A stretch of 14,177 bases of DNA. It comes from Candidatus Zixiibacteriota bacterium. Lineage in GTDB: Bacteria; Zixibacteria; MSB-5A5; JAABVY01. The notes beneath the pieces were generated by a model. The model saw only the letters and a program-made list of their open reading frames with translations. It ran no database searches and was not told the origin of the DNA. Below, one piece after another: positions 1 through 5,669 of this stretch (positions within the stretch are counted from its first letter, which is position 1; every line of letters begins with the position of its first letter). The translations under genes were made by a program, and so were the position numbers. The stretch lies in the NCBI GenBank assembly GCA_011777135.1, contig JAABVY010000214.1, positions 1-14,177 on the forward strand, read 5' to 3'.

Positions 1-349
1 CGACCATTACGATACCATTGTAGTCATCGAAGTATTTGCGAAGGGATTTGCCGAGCACCTTGATTGTCTTATTTTTCTGGCTACCATTTGATTTGGGTCC
101 CCGCGCCTTATTATACAGAAAAGAGGCTAATCCTCCTTGTGCGCCGGAACGGTATATACGTCTGACAGTCTTCCAGCCGAAGAGAGATATTCCTTTGGAA
201 ACGCCGAAAACAGAGATGGTTTTAATATCTCTTGGCAGTTTTTCCAGCTTGTGTTCGATTGCTCTCAATGTGGAATCGAGGTAATTGGGATGGCCCCTTC
301 CGATATCCGTATAAACGGCTACCAGTTTCTTATCAGCAAGTTTTTTCAT
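1..349 (-). CDS. Putative GT-B glycosyltransferase-like protein, N-terminal 116 residues (runs off window)
   Basis: This is an open minus-strand frame from ATG at 349 to the window edge, with its 3' end missing. The protein begins MKKLADKKLVAVYTDIGRGH and continues with a predicted helix (LDSTLRAIEHKLEKL). A short beta strand followed by a G-x-G-H type turn and a helix resembles the start of MGDG-synthase-like and other GT-B glycosyltransferases, which have a GGGH-type loop there. This assignment is by motif resemblance only. The rest is basic and has no obvious membrane segment. An in-frame TAA lies upstream with no other usual start codon between, so ATG 349 is the only sensible start, although no good SD precedes it. 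It lies 81 bases downstream of the hybrid kinase gene in the same direction, so it could be the last gene of that operon or have its own promoter. The reading frame is likely real; the function is uncertain. Confidence 0.6.
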   Translation of the reverse strand, partial: MKKLADKKLVAVYTDIGRGHPNYLDSTLRAIEHKLEKLPRDIKTISVFGVSKGISLFGWKTVRRIYRSGAQGGLASFLYNKARGPKSNGSQKNKTIKVLGKSLRKYFDDYNGIVMV

Positions 350-374
350 AGGCTTACAAGATAATAAAGGATGG

Positions 375-384
375 GCATTAATGC
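375..384. promoter_or_regulatory. 10-bp perfect palindrome upstream of the glycosyltransferase-like gene
   Basis: GCATTAATGC is identical to its reverse complement and lies 25 bases before the start codon at 349, in the 81-base gap after the hybrid kinase gene. A regulator site is possible. Its half-site GCATTAA recurs in the inverted repeat upstream of the GYD gene (12087-12124). Ten-base palindromes also arise by chance, so this is weak on its own. Confidence 0.25.
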
Positions 385-430
385 GAATAAAAATGGGGCA
401 GAATTCCCGGAGTACCTGAGGGAAAGATGC

Positions 431-2149
431 TCAGACCCGAATCTGGGCGAATTTCTGCTTCTCGTTTGTTTCCCCGGTGCGGGGATCAGATATCACCGGC
501 AGGGTGATCATGAATCTGCTGCCATGCGGTTCAACCTTTTCGATTTTGATCTTCCCGCCATGATTATTGACAACTTTGGCGCATACGATTAGGCCGAAAC
601 CATGCCCTCCGGGTTTGGTTGTAAAACGAGAAGTAAATGCTTTTTCGGCCAGTTCAGGCGGGAATCCGGGGCCATTGTCGGATAATTCCACCACTGCCTC
701 ATGATTCTCCTTATCAAACCTGGTGATAATCCTGATCAGGCCTTCTTTGTGATCATGCAGCGCCTGGGAGGCATTGTTTAGTATATTATAAAACAGCTGC
801 GAGAGCTGACTGCTGTCGGCCATCATATTGGGCAGAGAATCATCTAGATTCTTAATTATATCAATATTGCGGAAGCGCTTCTGCGGGGAGAGAAAGGCGG
901 CAATGTCTTCAAGAAGCACATTCAAATTGACCATCTTCTTCTCAGTTCTGAGATTGGCAGCGTCCGCCAGGCCGCTGGTAAACTTGGTCATCTGATCCAG
1001 GCTCATATTGATGCTATCGATATATTTGGCCACCTCGGTTTCGTTCTTGATCCGGGCCTTGTAAGTCATCATTTCAAAATTGCTGCGGACTATATTGAGG
1101 AAGTTGTTGAGCTCATGCCCGATTTCAGCCGACATCACACCCTTGGCAGCCACTTTTTCCAGGTTGACGATATCATCATGCAGTTTTTCGAGTTCGGAAA
1201 GGGCGGTTTTGGATTCCTCATAGAGGGCAATGTTTTCAGCCGCGAGGGAGATCAGAGAAAGCACTATCGAAAGCAGTTTCAGGTCGCGCTCATTCAAAGT
1301 ATCCTCAACGCTTTCCTGCAGGAGCAGGACAATATAGAACTTTTTCTGGCTCTTGACTGCAATGGTAATAGTCCGGTTTGATTCATTGAAGAATTCCGAG
1401 AGCTTTTCAATTTCCGGGGATTGCTTTATGATCTCTGCAAAAAAGGGATTCTCTTTAATCCCAATATTTCTGGCAGGAGATCCAATATCAAAGCATTTTT
1501 CTGCTGCATCTGCGCTTAGCAGTTGAGAGATTACTTTAAAATTTCCCTCTTTGACGTTGTTGGTGGCAGCTACCTCGAGTTTTTCCGAACGTTCATCCCA
1601 GGCGGCAATCAGGCCGACCTCCAGATTGCAGTTAAGCAGCGCCAGGCCCAGGGAAAGCTTGAGAAGGCTGTCGCGTTCGCCGACATTATAGAGAACCTCC
1701 ATCAAATCGGAAAGACGATTTAAGTCCTGGCCGCCGGAGCTTTCCTCCAGTTTAGCCTTTTTGGCCACAGCCTTGGCGATACCCTTGCGGAGTTCTGCAA
1801 GCTCGAAGGGCTTCATGATATAGTCATAGGCACCCGCCTTGATCGCTTCTTTGGCGGTGTCCAGGCTGGCATAGCCGGTCATGAAGATAGTGCCCGTGTC
1901 GGGCGAAATCTTCTGCGCCTCCTTGGCCAGGGTCATCCCGTCGATATGGGGCATTTTTATATCGGTAAGCAGGAAATCGAATTTTTTTGTTTTGATTTTT
2001 TCCAGAGCTTCACGAGGGTCCTGGGTAGTTTCTATCTCATAGCCCTCGCTCTTGAGGACATCAGAGGCGATGTTTAATATTATCTGCTCATCATCAACAA
2101 TCAGGATTTTGGATGACTGCACAGATTTTTCATCTACTTTATTGGGCAT
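431..2149 (-). CDS. Soluble hybrid: receiver domain + GAF-like region + histidine kinase
   Basis: This 572-residue cytoplasmic signalling protein has an N-terminal receiver of about residues 13-130, with acidic pair D19/D20, phospho-acceptor D63 in the LTDIKMP motif, T91 and K113 in KPFE. A mixed alpha/beta region at about 145-310 resembles a GAF-type sensor; this is inferred from pattern. A coiled linker leads to a HisKA-like H-box with H345 in IGHELNN, then an HATPase_c domain: N-box around N455-N459, G1 box DNGPGF (D491) and G2 glycines at 514-519. No membrane segment or signal peptide is visible. The H-box reads HELNNF rather than the common HELNNP. There is no output domain, so the receiver probably controls its own kinase, which would pass phosphate to an unseen partner. 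Its ATG lies inside the end of the upstream receiver gene (16-base overlap), with only a weak purine-rich SD, so translational coupling is likely. Confidence 0.93.
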   Translation of the reverse strand: MPNKVDEKSVQSSKILIVDDEQIILNIASDVLKSEGYEIETTQDPREALEKIKTKKFDFLLTDIKMPHIDGMTLAKEAQKISPDTGTIFMTGYASLDTAKEAIKAGAYDYIMKPFELAELRKGIAKAVAKKAKLEESSGGQDLNRLSDLMEVLYNVGERDSLLKLSLGLALLNCNLEVGLIAAWDERSEKLEVAATNNVKEGNFKVISQLLSADAAEKCFDIGSPARNIGIKENPFFAEIIKQSPEIEKLSEFFNESNRTITIAVKSQKKFYIVLLLQESVEDTLNERDLKLLSIVLSLISLAAENIALYEESKTALSELEKLHDDIVNLEKVAAKGVMSAEIGHELNNFLNIVRSNFEMMTYKARIKNETEVAKYIDSINMSLDQMTKFTSGLADAANLRTEKKMVNLNVLLEDIAAFLSPQKRFRNIDIIKNLDDSLPNMMADSSQLSQLFYNILNNASQALHDHKEGLIRIITRFDKENHEAVVELSDNGPGFPPELAEKAFTSRFTTKPGGHGFGLIVCAKVVNNHGGKIKIEKVEPHGSRFMITLPVISDPRTGETNEKQKFAQIRV

Positions 2150-2523
2150 TTGGATTTCTTCAGTTGTTCAGCCTGTTTAAGGGTCTTCCTCAACTCATCC
2201 AGCTCAAACGGCTTTGCCAGGCAGCATAACGCGCCCATCTCATTGGTCTTTTCGGCCAGCTTGTCAGGGAAGCTGTCGGTCATGATGAAATCCAGGTTAG
2301 GATCGATCTCGCGGGCGGCGATATATGTATCGAAGCCGTTCTTCCTAGGCATGTGGATATCACAGAAAACCAGATCGAATTTGGAGGCCCGGATCTTCTC
2401 CAGCGCCTCGACTCCATCTATGGCCTCTTCAATCTCGTATCCCTCGGATTCAAGAACATCACAGAGCAGTCTGCGAATTACCGGGGTGTCGTCAACTACC
2501 AGTATTTTCTTAATCCCAGACAT
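2134..2523 (-). CDS. Stand-alone receiver (CheY-like) protein
   Basis: This 129-residue protein is a single response-regulator receiver domain. Visible landmarks are the acidic pair D11/D12, phospho-acceptor D55 in FCDIHMP, T82 (MTDS) and K104 in AKPFE. The chain ends shortly after the last helix in a lysine-rich tail, with no DNA-binding or enzymatic domain. It therefore acts either by protein contact or as a phosphate shuttle between the membrane kinase encoded before it and the hybrid kinase encoded after it; the shuttle role is inferred from gene order. It closely matches the receiver of the next protein (shared SEGYEIE, EALEKI, KFD and KPFEL-ELRK), which suggests duplication. It starts at ATG 2523 with no clear SD; a small inverted repeat lies just upstream. 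The end overlaps the next start by 16 bases. Confidence 0.92.
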   Translation of the reverse strand: MSGIKKILVVDDTPVIRRLLCDVLESEGYEIEEAIDGVEALEKIRASKFDLVFCDIHMPRKNGFDTYIAAREIDPNLDFIMTDSFPDKLAEKTNEMGALCCLAKPFELDELRKTLKQAEQLKKSKCPIK

Positions 2524-2637
2524 GTTTTTACAACATTTAATGTTTTATTGATGATAGCCAGTAATCTCTAAATTTCTTATCGGCAGGTTGAAGGAATTAT
2601 TTTGCCGCAGTTTAATAAATTTTGAAACTGGAGGAAT
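2524..2637. other. 114-base gap between membrane kinase and receiver genes, with a small inverted repeat
   Basis: This gap has no open frame and is AT-rich. Next to the receiver start lies a 13-base inverted repeat, AACATT-T-AATGTT (2532-2544). A second pair, CGGCA (2581-2585) and TGCCG (2603-2607), could form a weak 5-bp stem but has no T-tract, so I do not call a terminator. I find no convincing promoter. The gap may separate two transcription units or simply be a leader within one operon. Confidence 0.4.
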
Positions 2638-4326
2638 TTATTTGTTCTGAGAGGCGGATTCTTCCCGGGTTGAGAAAGTTTTCCTGTTATCGCTTACGAT
2701 AGTTTCAAGAGGAAGAACCAGAGTGAAAGTAGTCCCCTCGCCTACTTTGCTCTTCACCAGAATATCTCCCTGGTGTTCCTTAATGATACCGTAGGAAATG
2801 GACAACCCCAATCCGGTGCCCTTGCCAACATCCTTGGTGGTATAGAAAGGCTCAAAGATCTTGTTAAGGATTTCAGGGGGAATCCCCATACCTGTGTCTG
2901 TGAATTCAACCTCGACACAGCCCTGAAACTCCCCAATGGGAGGCGAAAAGCGAGTCTCGATCTTCAGGTTTCCGCCCTCAGGCATGGCCTGTTGAGCATT
3001 CAGCATTATATTTGTAAACACCTGCTGCAATTGACTGGCATTGCCGTAATAGGCGGGAAGGCTCTGATCCAGATTCTTTTCCAGCAAGATATTTTTCATA
3101 TCCAGCTGGTGCTGTACAAATGTCAGCGTTTCCTCCAGTGCCTGGTTCAGATTGAAATATTCAAATTCGGTCTTGGCCGAGGTCCGCGAGAATTTCAGAA
3201 GGTTTTTGATTATTGTCTTGCAGCGCCGGGCCTGCTGCTCGATATCCTCCAGGAAACGGCACTGCATTTCAATATCATCATCTGCCAGATCAGCAGCCTT
3301 CTTTGACGATAGCTTCTCCAGTGCATACTGGCTGTAACCCAGAATCCCGCCCATCGGATTGTTTAATTCATGGGCAACTCCCGCCGCCAGTTCTCCGATG
3401 GCCGCCATCTTCTCCGACTGGATAAGCTGCTTCTGGGCCGCTTCGAGTTCTGAGGTTCTCTCGGCTATCTTCTGCTCCAGCGTGCGGTTGTACATCTCGA
3501 CTTCTTCACGATAATTTCTTAGAGAGTCGGTCATCTTGTTGAATGAAGTTGCCAGTCGGCCCAGCTCATCGTTAGATTTAACCGGGACGTCGTGGGAAAG
3601 ATCTCCCGCGGCAATGCGCTCTGTAACATCCACCAGGTTCTCGACTGGCTTGATAATGAAATTTACCAGCGTAATTGTTACGACAATTGCGGCGAAGACC
3701 ACCAGCGAGGTTAGAAATATGGTCATCCAGACCATGCGGGCGATGTCCTTTTTGACCTTCTCCAGAGAAATTCCCAGGCGGGCCAGACCGATCGCCTCGG
3801 CCTGAATATCGGGATCGGAGACCGAAGGCATAACAACTCCCAGTTCCTCCCTTGAGATGCCGCCCTCAACTGAATACTTGAATACGGGGTAGACAAATTC
3901 TATCAATTCGAGATCACGGTCGGGTATCTTCTTCTGTTTTGTGAGCACAGTTTTGCTCAGCATCATGTTCTTGACATCTTCGTCAAGGAAGGTCTTGAGG
4001 GAGAATTCGGGTCCCAGCATGGACACCTGGGCTATGATTTTTCCTCCCGGATTCTGGATAGCCACAAACAGGAAGTCCCTTTCCACCGAGAGAGTTTTCA
4101 TCAGGTCGGTCAGGATATAATCGGATTCGATCATAACGCCGTATTCCGAGTTATTGGCCAGCATTTTGACCAGGGAGGCGCCCCGTTTTTCAAGTTCGGC
4201 GGTGATATTCTGCTTCTGGCTCTTGATCAGGAAGCCAACCAGAATGGCGGATGTTATTATAATCAAGGCGGAAATCGCCGCCACAGCCTGGAATCTGAGA
4301 GATGCTATACTGAACCATCGTTTCAT
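2638..4326 (-). CDS. Membrane sensor histidine kinase (periplasmic sensor-HAMP-HisKA-HATPase)
   Basis: This is a 562-residue inner-membrane kinase. Transmembrane helix 1 spans about 14-36 and helix 2 about 200-224. Between them is a roughly 160-residue periplasmic domain whose opening, with ANNSEYGVMIESDYILTDL and then VAIQNPGGKIIAQV, resembles CHASE8-type sensors (from memory). A HAMP domain (about 222-275, with P227 and ELGRLATSFN) and a coiled coil (about 272-305) follow. The HisKA H-box has H319 in GVAHELNNP. HATPase_c shows N443, the G1 motif DTGMGI (D477), FEPFYTTK and the G2 motif GKGTGLGL (501-508). All catalytic landmarks are intact. The ATG overlaps the stop of the substrate-binding protein gene as ATGA, and a strong SD (AAAGGAGA) lies inside that gene, so the two are translationally coupled. 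The binding protein probably presents its ligand to the periplasmic domain; this is inferred. Confidence 0.95.
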   Translation of the reverse strand: MKRWFSIASLRFQAVAAISALIIITSAILVGFLIKSQKQNITAELEKRGASLVKMLANNSEYGVMIESDYILTDLMKTLSVERDFLFVAIQNPGGKIIAQVSMLGPEFSLKTFLDEDVKNMMLSKTVLTKQKKIPDRDLELIEFVYPVFKYSVEGGISREELGVVMPSVSDPDIQAEAIGLARLGISLEKVKKDIARMVWMTIFLTSLVVFAAIVVTITLVNFIIKPVENLVDVTERIAAGDLSHDVPVKSNDELGRLATSFNKMTDSLRNYREEVEMYNRTLEQKIAERTSELEAAQKQLIQSEKMAAIGELAAGVAHELNNPMGGILGYSQYALEKLSSKKAADLADDDIEMQCRFLEDIEQQARRCKTIIKNLLKFSRTSAKTEFEYFNLNQALEETLTFVQHQLDMKNILLEKNLDQSLPAYYGNASQLQQVFTNIMLNAQQAMPEGGNLKIETRFSPPIGEFQGCVEVEFTDTGMGIPPEILNKIFEPFYTTKDVGKGTGLGLSISYGIIKEHQGDILVKSKVGEGTTFTLVLPLETIVSDNRKTFSTREESASQNK

Positions 4327-5276
4327 TTATAGATCTCCTTTGAAATGTCAACCAGTGACTGGTCAACTTCGATTCCCATCTGCGTGGCGGTCTTCAGATT
4401 TATATGCAGATATATTACCCCCGGAGAGGCGATGGGGATTTCTGATAATGACTCTCCCAGCAGGTAGCGCATGGCCAGGCCCCCCGCGCGTCTCCCGATA
4501 TCCTTGTAATCATAGTTCAATCCCAGGAGTGCTCCACTCTTCACGAAACTGGGCGAGAAGCCCATGATGGGCTTTTTGTTTCTGAGCGAGACGAGGATCA
4601 TAAATTTGGTCGCCTGCGGGGTATAAATCAGGTCGTCGGCAGTAGTCCAGATGCCGTCCGCGACACGGCACAGTGAATCGAGCGCAAGCGGCAATTCCCG
4701 GTCGGAGTCGATCCTGATTGCGACCAGCTCCAGGTCCAGCTGAGGGGCGATTTGCCTGGCTTCCTCGATCAGTGGTTCACTTTGCTCAGTATAAATGACG
4801 CCGATCTTCTTCAAACCGCCATATATCATTTTGAATTTCTGGAATTGAATATCTATGGGAATATCCAAAGAGGCCCCGGTAATGTCGAGGATTGAATCAG
4901 ATGCATCTATAATTCCGGAGGTTTGCGGATTCAGGACGGTGGAGAATATCAACGGCAGATCAGGCAGATTTTCCTTAATTAATAAGGTGGCTGGAGAGCC
5001 GACTGTGATTACCAGATCCGGTTGAAGCAATTTTAGTTTTGCAGTCGTATTTTCGTGGCCATCCGCTTTCAGGTTTAGTTCCGCATACTCCACGGGAATA
5101 TCGGCAGTTTGCAGCCTTTGAATTATACCCTTAAAAGACCTGAGAGAGGCCAGACTGGAATCTGAGCATACAACCGCAATATGTTTTTTTTCAGCCTGGG
5201 GTTCCTGGGAGTAACCCTTTCCGATTCCAACCAGAAAAAAAATAGAAACCCACAGCAGGATCAGCTTTTTTGACAA
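4323..5276 (-). CDS. Periplasmic substrate-binding protein, ABC_sub_bind family, likely co-sensor of the kinase
   Basis: This is a 317-residue secreted binding protein. Residues 1-23 form a signal peptide (MSKK, hydrophobic core, likely cleavage after GYS). There is no lipobox cysteine, so it should be soluble in the periplasm. The mature part has the two-lobe layout of the ABC_sub_bind family (TrpX-like): first lobe IAVVCSD to DLVITVGSPAT, inter-lobe IFSTVLNP, second lobe starting IGVIYTEQSEP, and a C-terminal GLNYDYKDIGRRAGGLAMRYL block. No ABC permease or ATPase lies nearby; the next gene is the membrane kinase, overlapping by 4 bases. It therefore probably works in signal detection rather than import (inference). 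The ligand cannot be read from the sequence; known relatives bind aromatic amino acids, among other ligands. The start is TTG: no ATG or GTG exists between it and an in-frame TAA, and an AGGA SD sits 7 bases before it. Confidence 0.9.
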   Translation of the reverse strand: MSKKLILLWVSIFFLVGIGKGYSQEPQAEKKHIAVVCSDSSLASLRSFKGIIQRLQTADIPVEYAELNLKADGHENTTAKLKLLQPDLVITVGSPATLLIKENLPDLPLIFSTVLNPQTSGIIDASDSILDITGASLDIPIDIQFQKFKMIYGGLKKIGVIYTEQSEPLIEEARQIAPQLDLELVAIRIDSDRELPLALDSLCRVADGIWTTADDLIYTPQATKFMILVSLRNKKPIMGFSPSFVKSGALLGLNYDYKDIGRRAGGLAMRYLLGESLSEIPIASPGVIYLHINLKTATQMGIEVDQSLVDISKEIYK

Positions 5277-5283
5277 TTTATGA

Positions 5284-5289
5284 TCCTTT
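5284..5289 (-). promoter_or_regulatory. SD site fixing the TTG start of the substrate-binding protein
   Basis: On the minus strand this reads AAAGGA, ending 7 bases before TTG at 5276-5274. There is no competing start codon before the in-frame stop, so this SD supports the rare TTG start. Confidence 0.6.
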
Positions 5290-5371
5290 ACTTACAGCAG
5301 GGTATAAGGTTCAACAGAATATCCCAAATCGTCCGACTCATCTCATTTTTATCCAAAAAAAGACTACCAAG

Positions 5372-5419
5372 CCCTGCAAAGTCCCATGTTCTTTCTGGGA
5401 TTAGATTCAAACCGCAGGG
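5372..5419. repeat. Nested inverted repeats
   Basis: An outer pair, CCCTGC (5372-5377) and GCAGGG (5414-5419), encloses an inner pair, TCCCA (5382-5386) and TGGGA (5396-5400), with a 9-base loop. The RNA could fold as a two-step hairpin from either strand. No T-tract follows, so it is not a plain terminator. It could be a leader structure or chance. Confidence 0.35.
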
Positions 5420-5455
5420 TGGATCAATTATCATAGCATTTTATCGGCAATTTTG

Positions 5456-5469
5456 TGTAATCCATTACA
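5456..5469. promoter_or_regulatory. 14-base dyad, candidate operator
   Basis: TGTAAT-CC-ATTACA has perfect 6-base arms with a 2-base spacer, the size of a typical dimeric regulator site. It sits mid-way between the divergent genes. No regulator gene is in the window to pair it with. Confidence 0.35.
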
Positions 5470-5590
5470 GCGCAGAATAAAAATTAATGAAAGAGACTTT
5501 TTTGGATTAAAAAATAATCAGGAGTGTCGATATCAATATTGAAAATGGATAGCCGTTTGCCGGGTATTTGTGAATGGCCGTGTGTCTTTC

Positions 5591-5619
5591 TTGTCCGGCA
5601 AATGCATGTTTTAGATAAT
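5591..5619 (+). promoter_or_regulatory. Candidate sigma-70-type promoter of the TonB-receptor operon
   Basis: A -35-like TTGTCC (5591-5596, 4 of 6 matches) and a -10-like GATAAT (5614-5619, 5 of 6) are separated by 17 bases. Transcription would start near 5626 and give a leader of about 45 bases before the GTG at 5670. The right arm CCGGCAAA (5595-5602) of an inverted repeat with TTTGCCGG (5556-5563) overlaps the -35 box, as an operator might. The call rests on consensus match only. Confidence 0.4.
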
Positions 5620-5657
5620 AGAAATGCCCGAATTATCGACAGTAACTAATAACTAAT

Positions 5658-5663
5658 AAGGAG
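5658..5663 (+). promoter_or_regulatory. SD site fixing the GTG start of the TonB receptor
   Basis: AAGGAG sits 6 bases before GTG at 5670. The GTG opens directly into a textbook signal peptide, so it is very probably the true start. Confidence 0.75.
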
Positions 5664-5669
5664 CCCAGC

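Larger units (their letters stand above)
5277..5669. promoter_or_regulatory. Divergent intergenic control region (393 bases)
   Basis: This region separates the minus-strand sensor operon from the plus-strand TonB-receptor operon and must hold promoters for both unless a distant one is used. It is AT-rich and has no credible gene. Structures seen are nested inverted repeats at 5372-5419, a TGTAAT-CC-ATTACA dyad at 5456-5469, a GATTA-AAAAA-TAATC repeat at 5505-5519, a distant TTTGCCGG/CCGGCAAA pair at 5556-5602, a candidate promoter at 5591-5619 and a short tandem AACTAAT at about 5644-5657. I could not pick a convincing minus-strand promoter. I see no cobalamin-riboswitch core. Confidence 0.7.

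Noticed and set aside
36..364. Short plus-strand frames at the left edge
   Set aside because: They oppose a minus-strand frame that starts with a coherent glycosyltransferase-like N-terminus and runs to the edge.
2581..2607. CGGCA/TGCCG pair after the membrane kinase gene as a terminator
   Set aside because: The stem is only 5 bp with a 17-base loop and no T-tract on the minus strand.
2773..3306. A 177-codon plus-strand frame inside the membrane kinase gene
   Set aside because: It is antisense to the conserved HisKA/HATPase region and has no recognisable features.
5641..5660. Tandem AACTAAT as a functional repeat
   Set aside because: It is two copies of 7 bases next to the SD, most simply AT-rich leader sequence.
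5277..5669. Cobalamin riboswitch or Fur box ahead of the TonB receptor
   Set aside because: No B12-box-like core or GATAAT-type triple repeat was found, so there is no support for vitamin B12 or iron control.
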